Part shown: positions 25,301-37,319 of the stretch, one piece after another | Numbering within the stretch: the first letter of the stretch is position 1 | Layout of the letters: each line of letters starts with the position of its first letter | Assembly: GCA_006176705.1 (NCBI GenBank) | Contig: QRFJ01001912.1 | Location: forward strand, 145,183 to 209,182 | DNA from: Cocos nucifera | Taxonomy: Eukaryota; Streptophyta; Magnoliopsida; Arecales; Arecaceae | Reading direction: 5' to 3' | Length of the DNA: 64,000 bases | Notes under the pieces: generated by a model | The model's database searches: none | Told to the model about the DNA's origin: nothing | The model's input: the letters and a program-made list of their open reading frames with translations, nothing else | Made by a program: the position numbers and the translations under genes

Positions 25301-25560
25301 TTCTTTTGATCATCCGGTTTTTCTGCTTGGCGTCTGCCCTTCTTCTTCTTTTTTGTGTTCCTTTCCATGGTTTTTTTGCTTTCTTCGCAGATCTTCTTTT
25401 ATTTTATCACCTTACAGACTTTCTTTGTTTCGAATAGTCCGCTCCGTCACTACGCAAGCAACTGAGCCTTCAGTAGTTAACTTTCTCGATATATGCCTTA
25501 CAGCGACGGCGTTTATGGGTCAGCAAACTTCATAATTTCGGGCTTCATGAGTGTTATTAG
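22330..25560 (-). pseudogene. Noisy copia RT-integrase-protease-gag remnant, minus strand
   Basis: Reverse-complement mirror of 19140-22150. RT lies around 22330-22900 (including the 'ggatgtcatccatgta' catalytic region near 22715, shared with 11972-11987), integrase through about 24 kb, protease near 25150 and the lysine-rich gag end at 25250-25420. Anchors such as the cttgttgtt/aacaacaag words at 23790 and 20670 confirm the mirror relation. Confidence 0.55.
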
Positions 25561-25624
25561 ATGTGGTTGTGAGAGGTTTGAGTGGCGTATTATATTTTCA
25601 TGTTGAGATATTTGTCGTTTGTTG

Positions 25625-26117
25625 TTGAGATCTATGTGGCCTTTGTGTTGTTGCCTATGGAAACCAAACATGGTGCTGACTACTTTGTAAATACAGCTCT
25701 AGCGGTCAAGAATTTATAATTTTTGACTAATTCAGATATATATGAGTGTTATGTTTCTATTCTATCATATGTGTTATTTAGTGTTCGCGTGATACATCCT
25801 TTGGTTAATGTTTACGAATAATTCATATTTCAAGAGTGCAAAATTTAAGACATGAAAATAATCAGTGTTAACTTCATAAAATTCTCTCCAACGCATTGGA
25901 TCATCATTGAGGATGTTGGATTTGATCCAGGAAGGTTGTGTGATCAATCACTTCCTCTTCAAGCATGTATGCTCTTGAGTCTACCCTCACGCACAACCAC
26001 GCGAGCCACTGCGAAAGAGAGTACAGATACTCCGCTTAGAAGAACAGAGGCAAACCTAAAGCGTGACCCCCCTTCCCGCAGTCCACGCTCATTTAAGGGA
26101 GTTCTTGCTACCTTTCT
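25625..26117 (+). repeat. Partial L1a LTR, plus strand, noisy
   Basis: Words such as 'ctatcatatgtg', 'tttagtgtt', 'gatacatcctttg' and 'aatttaagacatga' match the reverse complement of the L1a LTR. It ends at 'ctacctttctccaacgcca', the same breakpoint as 18650 and 34530 seen in mirror. Confidence 0.55.
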
Positions 26118-27480
26118 CCAACGCCATACTATTGTAGGATTATCCTGGACTCGCTCAGCCCAACGCCCTCGGCTTTACCTACAGAATTTTTGGTGAAACA
26201 GAGTCGCACACGCCACTCATATCAAGTTTGCAAAAGATGACTTCTTAAGGTGCCTAAGAGTGCAATGAACCTGACAGTCAGTCCAAATTCAACTGTCTGA
26301 CAATGATTCAGAGGACATGGAGGAGCTTTGATGAAGTCGGTGGTGAAAGTTATGAGCTTGGACCCTACTGGACTGTAACGAGCTTAGGGTTTTTTAGATG
26401 GAAGTTGTTTCTGTTTTCTAGAGGGTTCGTTGTTGGCCCCCTTTTTTGGCCCTCCTTGTGGGGGAGCCTTGTTCGAGTTGCTATTAATGGGCAATTGGAT
26501 CATTTGAATTATTTCTCATCTGCAATAACTTCTAAGATTTCCAGTTATGGCCAATTGAAGTTAATTGGAAGTACGTCGTGCTAGTGTGGCACTCTTTTGT
26601 TTTAGCTGAGCTCATCTATTACTAGTAGGTTCTAAGGGCTCAGGTTCTTGCTTATGGTGTGAAGGCGACTTCTTCCAAAGATAAGTCTTTATGGAAAGAA
26701 AAATTAAGAAGTCTGCAAAAAGGCCATAGATTGTGAAGATCCAAGAAGATAGAAGCAGTTTAGCCGATAGAAAATATTTTTGTATCGATGTCAACTTAAT
26801 TTAAGTTGTGTCATGCCAACATGCGTACGGCCATGTAAGCTTTATTACTGCCTACTTACCAAGCCATTCCCTGAAGATTATATAGGAGGTCTCTTTTTCT
26901 AAAGGGCATGCCCGTTATGTTGAGTGCTTAACCTTTTACGGTTTTTTTTTTCTTCCAGTTGTGTGTCTGCACTCTGGTTATCTAGTGGCTCAATTATGCA
27001 CGTTACATACATAGGTCTTGAGGCAGTAGCAAACGGAGGCTGAGGATGGAGATAGATCCCTACCGTCGGTAATGGAGCAAAGACTTTACAGTAGCCCATG
27101 AGGAACATACCCTCTGATCAATCAACCATCTTGGTTTATGACTCTAGTTTTTAAACAAGACTGTTATTATGTGCCCTATAGCTAGCAGGAATTTAATTTC
27201 TGTTTCATAACTTAGCACTGCAGAAGGCCTAGTGTGATTACCTTCTTTTAGGACCATTGTTGAACATTCGTTTATGTTGTTCTAAAGAAATTAAAATTGC
27301 AATGATGATTTTCTTATTAACTGGTCTTTAATCATCCTATCAGAATGATCAAGGGCTATTTTTCTATTTATGCTTTTTTCTTTTTAAATTGTGTATGGTA
27401 TTAATTCTACAATTGCTTACGTAATAAAGTATTTTCTTATTTTTATCATTTAAATTGTGCTTTGTACTTTAATTCTTATT
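26118..27480 (+). pseudogene. Noisy copia gag-protease remnant, plus strand (right arm)
   Basis: Mirror of 17500-18640. The gag segment 'ggctcaggttcttgcttatgg' at 26638 matches 35069, the lysine-rich tract and zinc-knuckle region follow at about 26690-26850, and the protease-downstream segment with 'atttaatttctgtttcat' is at 27190. Frames are broken throughout. Confidence 0.5.
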
Positions 27481-27879
27481 TGTGATATTTTAATTTCTGC
27501 ACGGTTGTTTAAAGGGTAGTTCTCTTTGGCTAAAGGTAGAAAAGTGCAGATTCCCTAACTAGTAAATTCCTGTAGTACCAATATTTTAAATTCTGCATCT
27601 TTTTAATTTTTTGCTTTTAATTTTTCGACTCACTTTTGATTCTGAAGAACTTCAAATGTCTCTTTTCTCTTCTTTCATCATTTAACGAATCAAAGATTCT
27701 TCAAATCTAAAATATCTTACGCTAGTCCCTGGTGATTCAAGCCAGATCTCACTGCTGACTACTATTGCATTTTTAAGTGAATTTGTTTTTCAAGAAGATC
27801 GGTTATTAAATACTGTAATTAACACGGTGTCTGTAAACGAACAACATCGCGTTCCTGTAATCACTAGTCATCGAACGAG
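27481..27879. other. AT-rich spacer, mirror of about 16991-17390
   Basis: No gene recognised. It shares phrases with the reverse complement of 16991-17390. The 'gtccctggtgattc' stretch at 27727 recalls leaders of some plant LTR elements, but this is weak. Confidence 0.35.
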
Positions 27880-28347
27880 ATGAACGTAGGCTCCTACTTA
27901 TTGCCTGCTCAGGGTGGTTGACCTCACGCCCTCATTCTCTAATGAGTTACCTTACTCTGCTCCGGCTGTCTCCACACTACTAGACCTACAAGAATCAATC
28001 TATCCTAAGAAAGTCGCATCGTGATCAACCATCGAATCTCTTTAATCAATCGAGCGCAGTTCGCTGTATTGAGTTATCGCTTACAGATCGTAGTAGTAAT
28101 ATAAAGTAATTAATGATACAATGCCTTAAATATCCCAACTCTGAGATACTATGCTCATCAACTGCCTATTAACTTTAAATGGATGTTGAGTCACATAACT
28201 TTACGTACTACCACAATCGTGTAAGAATAGAATAATTCTTTAATTATAATATTTAACATCTCAAAATTATGAAATGCTCCTAGAAAAGTATTTAAGCGTC
28301 ATCCCTCTACTCAATCTTGACTTCTTAAAGTTCTATCCACTCTAACA
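27880..28347 (-). repeat. Partial L1b LTR, minus strand, noisy
   Basis: The upper end is tctaaca at 28341-28347. Words such as 'agaataattctttaatta' and 'atgctcctagaaaagtatttaa' match L1b at 41388-41453 rather than L1a. It lies immediately below a minus-strand RNase H remnant, as a 3' LTR should, so it may be the start of the same 3' LTR whose end survives at 8291-8716. Confidence 0.55.
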
Positions 28348-31300
28348 TAACACTGCCAACTTGACCACTAAAACCAATGGACTACAAATTCCATATGTCC
28401 CATCTTCTCAAGGATGGGCTATGATCCTCTCAACATTGGCCCTTTAAAGACTATCGTCTAGTTAGATTGCACCCTCAATCCCACATTATCCACAAGCTCA
28501 CGCACTCTATCTTAACCTCAATTTGTTCTCCAAGGTTAGATCATTTTGGATAGAGTGGTACCTCAAACCATCTTCTTGGAACTTCTTCCAAGCTTAACGT
28601 TGTTTACCGGATTTGTTCGTAGTCCGTATTTGCTTACAGAAACGCCAAACTTTTCTCCCAGAATGGTCAAACTTTTGACTTCATCTATGTCAGAGTATAA
28701 AGTTTAAGTCTGCCATACCCCAGAGTCTAGAGTTTCGATACTGCAATTGTTGACACCTCTTCAATGCAACCTCCTCTTGATGTAAGAAAGACCTAGTAAT
28801 CTTTTTTCATCTACTTTATAACCTTAACAAAAGGATTCCTTACCTAGGTATTTCTCAAGAAAAGAATTTCTTAGACTAATCATTACTCTTACCCTGTATC
28901 TGTATAAAATAACTCATTCCCAAGTCAGGAGTGTATTGTTCATCATTACGTTAATAATTATGAAGAGTAACAACAACCACTCCCACTTCACTTCTGAACA
29001 TAACTTGATTTTCTACTCGTTTCTTGATTGAAATTAATAATTTGATTACATCAAGTTCTAACTTCAAGATGCTTGTCTTACAGTCCATAGATGAATCTTT
29101 TGCATGCTTGCAGACCTTTGTGATCAAACCATCACTAGATTGAAAATAAATGACTTATTTCCATATAATATCTTCCCCTCAAGATATCTGACTTATAACT
29201 CCATTTTACACATCCATCGTACCATACGTTTGATAATATAAAAATATGACTAACGTTTTATCCGGCAAGCAACTGGTACGGATGATTGCCACTCGATCGA
29301 GAAGATAAACCCCGATACCCTTTAGCCATTAGCCTAGCTTTCGAATGTTCAACCCACTTCCATCTTTCATATCTCGCACCATCATCTTCTCTTAAGATCT
29401 ATCTTATACTCCAATTTAGGTTACTCGATACCTTACTGATTGTGGACTCTTACCAAGTATCTACTGGATTCTATCGAGCACATCAAGCATATTCTTTAGA
29501 CTTCATTGTCTCTACACTCAATTCGTCTGCGTCGCTCTCGTCTCACCTCGTATTCTATAGTCTGGGATCGACACTATTGACCCATTCTTCTCATGAATAA
29601 TGTTTTCTCTATCTATCCTCTAAAATAGTACCTAAAACCGTTCATAGAGATCGAAAAATCCTATTTGACCTATGAGGTGGATATAGGTAGTGAATTATGG
29701 ATTCGTCTTCGACTATTTAGGTTCCTGAGGTTCCTTGGCTCCTGCTTTTTTGGAGACTTTCTTTCCTCGATACTTCTAATCTACTCCCTCCGACTGTCTA
29801 CATCTTAAGCATAAACTTATTCTTTTCAACGAAACATATTGTTGTGTCCCACTACCAATCCCACATTCATGCATCATCCGAAATTATAGAAGTAATAACT
29901 AAACTAATCATATTAGACTTCATCTTGTATTTCTTTTCTTTTTAAGCAGACCAGACCTCACTTGTCAAGCCGAACGGTACAACACACGATGTCTATCGAC
30001 TGACTCTAAACTTTGCTCTCTACCATGTTCGGAGTGAGGGCGAGATAGGTGATAGGAATGGTTCTCCTAGAATGGATTCACCACCTATTAAATTCTTTAT
30101 TTTTTTCTTTATAAGGTTTATAATATATTATTTTTAAAGGAAACTCAGGAAAATCATGAGCTCATCATGTGATAGACCATAATCGTAATCGGATCTTCCA
30201 TTTTCTCCATTCTATAATCCAATTAAATTGAGGCCATCCATAGCGAATTCAATTATGAGACTATACATTATCCATTTGAAATATGTCCAAAAAATTTCCT
30301 AACTAAGGTATTCACCTCCTAACTCTTAATTCGAAGAGCTAAGCTTTTCTAGGTTTGTCTTTTTTTACTTCGTGGTCTGAATTTCTTAAACCTTCTTTCA
30401 AACTGGCTCAAATTTGTATCGTGATTAATCAGTATCATATCATCGATGAATTCATGATTTTAATCCGACCATTAAATTGATCATAAAAATAGACATATGA
30501 GTTGCCAGTCTGGCCCTCCGGCACGACACTCGAATGGGTCTCTTTTTTTCTCCCGGGGCGGGTTGGACCCACGTCCCACACCTATATCTATATGTACTCA
30601 GGACAAGTAGGTCCTATCGATTCCGTTTTCAACCTACTATTCCATAAGAAGAATGCTTGGTCATTTTGTCTTGAAGGGCATGATCATAAACGATACGGAC
30701 TGATAAGTCACGAGGCCTTATATCATTTCTAGATTTCTTCAAATTTGTGTGGGAAATGACCTCTCTCTCTAGCTTACGTCTCACACTATGCGTATAAGAC
30801 GTCGCCACTAAGGCTTCCCTCATCCCATCACTAACTATCCTCTAGACTCATTGATCCTATGGCATGTCACTGGTTTTGCTCAATAGACTGTAATGACCGA
30901 GTATTTCCGATCTTAGAGGTCCTTATTCTGCTTGTCTTCTTCGGCTGACCAAGTACTGGCCAATTCTTGCTTCCAATATGCTTCATCGAGTTGCTATATT
31001 GGATAAACCCACTTTTCATCCCTCTCTCTCTTCTCTTCTCTTCATTCTCTCTCTCTTCTTTCCCCTGCTCAACTTTTTTTTTGTTTCTTGCAAACTTCTT
31101 CCTTAACTCTCCAAAAGCTTCCTCTCACCACCGAGTTGCTAACATATAACGTACCTAACTCGCATTCTCTTGAACCTCAAAGTTTCTCAGTAGTAAGCTA
31201 GTATATTTATTAGCTCGGTCAATGGTGCATGAGCTTATTCATATGGAAGTTCAATCGGAACTACCCTACAAATCAAATCAAGGACTACAGGATTCACTCA

Positions 31301-32460
31301 ATCTGTGCCTCTTGTCTTGTGTTTTCCATCCAACTATCTGGACATCCTTAAAGCCCTCTTCCACTTCCGCTCGGTCCACCCTCCATCTGTCATGCTTATA
31401 TGATCAACTCTCAGATCCGACGCTGTCCACATGCATCTGCACATTAAATTAGTCTCTCGAGGACTTGATAATACCAAAGGAGAATTCAATATTATGCCAT
31501 CTTTGCTCTGCCACTCATTATCCACACCCAAAACCAATCTCTATGCAGCGTGCCCACTGTTGCGAGCAGTACGTTCTGATGACATCTTCTTCATTCCTCC
31601 TGTCCGCCTCGCATCATCTATATCCCTGAACTATTGAGCCCAACTATTGATCCGCACCGTTTATACTCGTTATGATCGTTCAGACCCCACTTCTCACTCC
31701 CGAGTATTCGTCATCTGAACTCCAGCAATCGGCACGGGCACTGGATAACAAGAAAAGTTTGCTCTCAATCCATGATCAACTTTCGCATCAATACACTTTT
31801 GAGTTCTTCATGCCAATCCAAATTGTCAATGGTCTTGGTCAACTTGCTGGGTCCTTCCTAGGATCGGGCTAAATTTTCGACTGGCCACTATATTCTCCTG
31901 TAGAGAGTCAAAGATCTCTTTAGTTTAGACTTATAATTTGACTCAACCAATTTACTTTCAGGAATTCCCATTTTAAACAACATTAGGCTTCCTACTATTT
32001 TCTCACAAATCCCCTATTACTTCCCTTGTCAGGCCAATCTGCCCAAACAATCTGTCCTACTGCGTACATGACTTTTTTCTAGTGGATGGTGTCCATCGAC
32101 TGGCTCATCACACCTCACCTAACATTGTTTTAATTGATCGGGGTTCCAATCGAGAGTGGACAACTTCTATGTCCAATTTTTCTCTAAACATGGTGTCAAC
32201 CTCAACCCTGATCTCTAATTCAATGAACGACTCACCATGCTACTAGATAATATTTGCTTCCACTTTCTCTACGTTAATCCAAACCCACCATTTGCACAAA
32301 TGACCCTTGCCTACTGTATCGCAAAAGAATTAAGCCATATACCCATCCTCCAACCCAAGCATCCAATGCCTAAGATAGACATGCGTCTGTTGTCTTCCTC
32401 AGTGCAACTGAACCATTGTCTCCATGCCGAGAACAATCTCAACCGCCTGAAAGGCTCCGC
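28348..32460 (-). pseudogene. Noisy copia pol and gag remnant, minus strand
   Basis: Next to the LTR at 28347 the sequence parallels 11020-11160 (RNase H tail, 'ttccatcttctcaagg'). RT-like and integrase-like words follow toward 31 kb, and a lysine-coding tract typical of the gag end (poly-pyrimidine on the plus strand) occurs at 31010-31130. The order RNase H, RT, integrase, gag with rising coordinates fits a minus-strand copia element of L1b type. High indel density prevents assignment of exact domain limits. Short frames such as 29286-29600 and 32237-32485 are not genes I recognise. Confidence 0.45.
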
Positions 32461-32469
32461 ACATCTAGC

Positions 32470-33388
32470 AATGTGGAAGACCTAGGACTTTAGATATTTT
32501 TTTGGGAAGATTTGATTTGGTCTTTAAGACTCAACTAGTCATCACATTTATGACAACCTAGTAGCAATGGTTAACTAGAATCGTTAGCCATCTAAAACCT
32601 AAAGTTGATTGACTCACATCGATAATAAATGAGATTGCAGTGTTAGAGGAATATTAGCCATACTCATTATTCTCTCTCTTGTATTATGTGCTTTTTTTTT
32701 CATAATCGAAAGGACTAGACTTTCCCCTCCCCACTTTAAATCCCAGCTGAGGTCTTATATTATCGTTATTTACCCTTTGACATCGACTCTTGTTCGTAAC
32801 CAGAACTGTGATGGTTAGTTTAACAGACCAAGCTTGAAACTACATAGCCAATAGTCCTCTAACTTGAATTTGACCAATATGACTGTGGTCAATCTTGACC
32901 CAGACGTAATCCTATGAAAGATAAGCTCAACTCTAAAGGACTCTTGATCCACTTAATCTCCATACGTCCTTGATTTCTGATTTTGCATCGAACCACTTAC
33001 GACCTATATTGATTAGTCCCCTACGACCACACTGATTTTCATGTAAGGTGTCCTTCAATCCTGAAAATTGTCATATTTTAGATCTAATTTTTTTATAAAA
33101 CTGTTCTGTTAATTAAGTTTAAGGGTCAATACAAAACATGTAATCATAAAAACATCCTAGTATTTCTGGAATTTCAGGAGTCTTGCAAAAAATTAAATTT
33201 CTCGAAATTTTTGATTAAGGCATGCCACCCCTACAGATCCATGGCACCCATCGAATGGTAAAGAAGAGGTCCTATTTAACACCCTTCTGTACTCTTAATG
33301 ATCTAGCACAACCAAGGTGTAGAATTCCTAATCAGAATAATAACAGTCTACAAACTTATTTATATCTGAAAAATATATACAACTGTTA
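32470..33388 (-). other. Copia leader segment, first copy
   Basis: Parallels 37322-38146 from 'ggaagacctaggact' to 'tatataactgtta' at the edge of the N gap. No coding potential. Because the same leader is present again before the only good primer site (38849), this copy is likely a redundant end of a contig. Confidence 0.6.
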
Positions 33389-33413
33389 NNNNNNNNNNNN
33401 NNNNNNNNNNNNN
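33389..33413. other. Assembly gap (25 N)
   Basis: Twenty-five consecutive N. Sequence to the left matches the leader at about 38146, and sequence to the right matches about 17400, so the gap separates two contigs that each duplicate material found elsewhere in the window. Confidence 0.98.
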
Positions 33414-34525
33414 GAAATTAAATTTACAATAAAATATAAAAAGCAAAAATAAATGTAAAAATAAACTTTTTATTAACTTAAATAGAATTTAAATACATAA
33501 AATTTAAAAAGAAAATGATAATAAGACCGCTAAAATAGCCTGAATCAATCTGTAGCTGATAAAGACCATTAAATAGAAAGATCATTTGTCACACCTTTTA
33601 TTTCTTTCATAAAGAATGTACAGATGGGTCCTTAAAGAAGGTAATCACATAGCCTTCAGTGCTAAGTATGAAACAGAAATTAAATTCCTGCTAGTATAGG
33701 CACTATTAAACGTAGTCTTTTAAAACTAAGTCTAACCAGATGGTAATTTGAAGAGGTATGTTCCATGGCTACTGCAGTATACTCTTGCTCTTACCGGAGC
33801 GCGTAGGGATCATATCTCCAATCCCTCAGCCGTCCTCTTCCTCAGACCTGTAGCTGGAAGTGCATAGTGAGCACTAGAACCAGGGAGTCCAAGCACCCAA
33901 CTGGATGCGAAAAAACCGTAAGGTTAGACTGTCAATAACGAGCATACCTTTAGAAGGACCTTCCTATCTTATTCTTCAGGATGGCTTGGTAAGTAGGAGC
34001 AGTTCCGCTTCCCAATGGCCGTCGCTGTGCAATTGGAAACACTTACTTGACAATCGACCTTTTTCTTTGGCTCTGCCTTCTTCTTCTTGGCTCCTTCATC
34101 TTTTTGGCCTTTTTGCAGACTTTTTTTTCTTCTCATAAACTCTTCTTTTGGAAGAATCCGTTGCCATAGCAAAGACTGAGCTTTAGAACTTTCATAGAAA
34201 GCTCAGCGGTGACTAGCATATTCATTAATTTGGCCAAGGATTTTTGAAGTTTTGTGCATGTGGTATTTCATGATGAATTTGCCACATATGATATCAGTCA
34301 AGATTGCAGAATATATCGTTCTGTAGGTCCAAGTCTAACTTCACACCGAGGCTTCTCAAAGCTCTCATTCCTGTCATGTGTCAGACAGTTGATCTTTGAA
34401 CTGATGGTCTCTCATGATCTTAAGCCTTAAAAAATCATTTTGCAACTTGATATTGACTGTGCGATCTGTTCACCAAAATCCTCCTGTAGGTAAGACCAAC
34501 ATTTGGCGAGCAGTCCCGATATCCT
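33414..34525 (-). pseudogene. Noisy copia protease and gag remnant, minus strand
   Basis: Near-copy of 17400-18640. On the minus strand a 67-codon stretch (34172-33969) contains the lysine-rich gag end followed by a broken zinc knuckle (only part of the C-x2-C...H-x4-C pattern can be found across two frames). The protease-downstream region lies at 33600-33780. It faces the plus-strand gag at 34970, with a partial LTR between. Confidence 0.5.
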
Positions 34526-34529
34526 CATG

Positions 34530-34957
34530 TTGGCGTTGGAGAAGGTAGACTCCCTAATGACTACTCGAGGTGGTCACTGCTTAGTGCCCTCGTTCTCTAA
34601 CGATATCTGTACTCTCGCTCGCGTATAGTCCACACCGTAGACTCAAGACTCATCTAAGCTGAAGAGTAGTGATTGTACACCAACCTTCTGGCATCAATCC
34701 CATCCTCATGATATCCAATGGTTGGGAGCATTTATGAGTTAACAATGATTTATCAATAGTCTTAAATTTTTCAATACTTTGAAAATAATGAATTATCATT
34801 ACCATTTAACCCAAAAGATGTATCACAGACACTAAATACAATAATGTGATAGAAAATAACGTCATTTTATTGATATTAGTCAAAATTATAATTTTGCCCT
34901 AGAAGTGTCTTACAAGTGTCAGCCAATTTGTGCTTCTAGGGCACATTATATCTAACC
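34530..34957 (-). repeat. Partial L1a LTR at fold-back point, second copy
   Basis: Corresponds to about 40-444 of the window. The upper end tatatctaac near 34957 is the LTR start, and the lower end stops at 'gttggagaaggtag'. Gag sequence flanks it in opposite orientations. The right flank continues the gag reading ('aacttcaaaattcttggcc'), so an L1a element probably inserted in a gag gene here, with the left flank produced by a fold-back. Confidence 0.7.
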
Positions 34958-34969
34958 TAAATTATCATG

Positions 34970-37300
34970 AATTACTATAATTGCATAAACTTCAAAATTC
35001 TTGGCCGAATTAATGAAATATGCTGGTTTACCGCTGAGCTTTCTATGAAAGTTCTAAAGGCTCAGTTCTTGCTTATGGAACGGACTTCTTCCAAAAGAAG
35101 TCTTATGGAAAAAAAAAGAGTCTGCGAGAAAGCAAAAATGGAAGGAACAAAGAAGAGAAGGCAGATGCCAAGAAAAAGCCGATGTCAAAGAAAAGTGTTT
35201 TCCATTGCAACAGCGTCGGCCATTGAGAGCGGAACTGCCCTATTTACCTCTGACCACCACTGAAGAACAAGAAGGATGGTCCTTCTGGAGGTATGCTCGT
35301 ATTTGAGTCTAACTTATGGTTTCTTCTACATCCAGTTGGATGCTTGACCTCTGGATTCTATTGCTCATCTGTTGCACTTCCATGCAGGGTCTTGAGGATA
35401 GCAGGAGGTTGAGGGATGGAGACATGATCCTATGCATCGATAATTGAGCAAGAGTTGCTGTAGTAGCCGTGGAAACATATCCTCTTCGATTACCATCTGG
35501 TTAGACTTAGTTTTGAAAGACTATTATTTAGGTCTGCAGCTACAGGAATTTGATTTCTGTTTCATGCTTAGCACAAGAAAGGCTATGTGATTACCTTTCT
35601 TTAAGGACCCATTGTAAATTCTTTATGAAAGAAATAAAATTGCAATATGGCTTTCTTATTAATGGTCTTTATCAGCTACATATTGATGTACCTATTCTAA
35701 CTGTCGAGCAAAATAAGAATGCCAAACGACCTAGGGATAGTCCAAATGAAGACCTATTGGACCTAAGATTAGGTCATATAGACACAAGATAGGATCAACA
35801 AATTAGGAGCAAAGGGCTATTGAGTCCATTGATCTTTTCCGACGCTTCAAGGCAAAATGATCAAACTCCCTTTGGTTGACATTGGGGAGGAGGGCCATAG
35901 ATCTCCTTACCTAGTACATACTGATGTTGCGGGCCCATTTGATGTGCCGGCTAGAGGCAATTTTTGTCTACTTCATACCTTTATCCGATGATCTGTTCTA
36001 GGTATGGGTATGATGTATCTTATGAGACATCAAGTCTGAAGCTTTTCAAAAGTTCAAAGAATTCAGACTATGAAGTAGAAACAAACTGTGAAAACCTATT
36101 AAGGTCTTCGATCAAACGAGGAGGTGAATACCTTAGCAAAGAATTCCTAGACTATCTTAAGAAAAAAATGGCTATAGTTCTCAATGGATCCACCAGGAAC
36201 ACCTTCAATCATGGATTCAAATTAGAGAAATCGGATCCTATTGGATATGGTTCGATCCATGATGAGCTTCACAGACCTTTCCTGATTTTCTTTGGGGACA
36301 TCATTATTACTTCAATTATCTACTGAATAGGTTTCCTCTAGTCCGTTCCTACACAACCGTATGAGATATGGAACGGTAAGAAACCAAGTCTAAGTCATTT
36401 AGGAATTTGGGTGTCAACTCATGTCATGAAAGACAACAAGCGGAAAGTAGAGTTTAGGTCCTTCAGAGCTCAATTCATTGGAATCCTAAAGAGTCATTAG
36501 GATACTATTTCTACATTCAGAAGACCAAAGTTGATTGTGAGTCGACATTGCCATCTTTTCTTGAAAAATAGTTTATTCAGATAGCGGCATGGAGCAGATC
36601 AAGTTTTGATGAGAAAGTCTCACCAAGTCAATGAGCTAAGGACCAATTGAACCAAATCAGGTTGAGCCAATAAGACACTACCTCCTCCACCTCGTAGATC
36701 GAAAGAGTTTTCCCATCTCCTGAAAGATACTTAGGTATTATTTCAGAGGAGAAGTAGAGGAAACGTTCCTCGTAGGTAAGGTGCTCATGGTGATGATCCC
36801 AAAACCTACAACGAGACAATATCAGATATCGACTCCGAGAATGGCTTAGAGGCATGCAGTAGGAAATTGACTCGATGCAACTCAAACCAAGGTCGGAACC
36901 TTGTAATGATTTATCCACCGCAGAAAGTATATGTACCTATTGGGTGTTAAATGATGATTTGCAAGACGAAAAGAGTGGTGCAATGGAATGATGGAGGACA
37001 TTCAAGGCTAAGGCACTAGTGGCAAAAGATTATCAGTCAATGTGAAGGCATTCGTACTATCAGGATACTTTCCCCAGTGCTATGCTAAAGTCCATCCGGC
37101 ACATTTGCTTGCCATTGCAGCTTATTTCGATTATGAATATGGCAATGACTGTGAAACCTCGGTGTTCTTGAACAATATCTTGCATGAGAGAATATTATAT
37201 ATGGAACCAGCTCTCAGGTTTCACATCTTAGTGATACTGATCCACAAGGTTTGCAAGCTGCAAAGGTCTATATTGGATTAAGCAAGCATCTCGGAGCTGG
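34970..37300 (+). pseudogene. Copia gag-protease-integrase-RT remnant, plus strand
   Basis: The clearest plus-strand copia pol fragment. The gag end is lysine-rich (35090-35190) with a C-x2-C zinc-knuckle start at about 35200. The protease region around W-M-L-D-S-G lies near 35335 in another frame, followed by the GAG-pre-integrase H-L-R-L-G-H-I-like segment (35755-35780). The integrase core contains a T-D-V-x-G-P-F-like pattern (about 35920-35945) and a G-G-E-Y-L motif at 36120, and RT start follows at about 36910-37295 with L-A-I-A-A-Y-F-D-Y-E (37110). Frames change every 50-150 bp. It ends at 37300 facing a minus-strand leader. Confidence 0.65.
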
Positions 37301-37319
37301 AACACGCACATCTACAATG

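Noticed and set aside
24614..26196. Run of frames of 74-114 codons, some rich in hydrophobic and arginine residues
   Set aside because: They are antisense or out-of-frame readings of the lysine-rich gag tract and an LTR. The apparent membrane-like segments come from poly-pyrimidine runs.
31010..31130. Pyrimidine-rich stretch resembling a microsatellite or splice-acceptor region
   Set aside because: It is the complement of the lysine-rich gag end seen at 35090-35190 and is mirrored near 13.6 kb.
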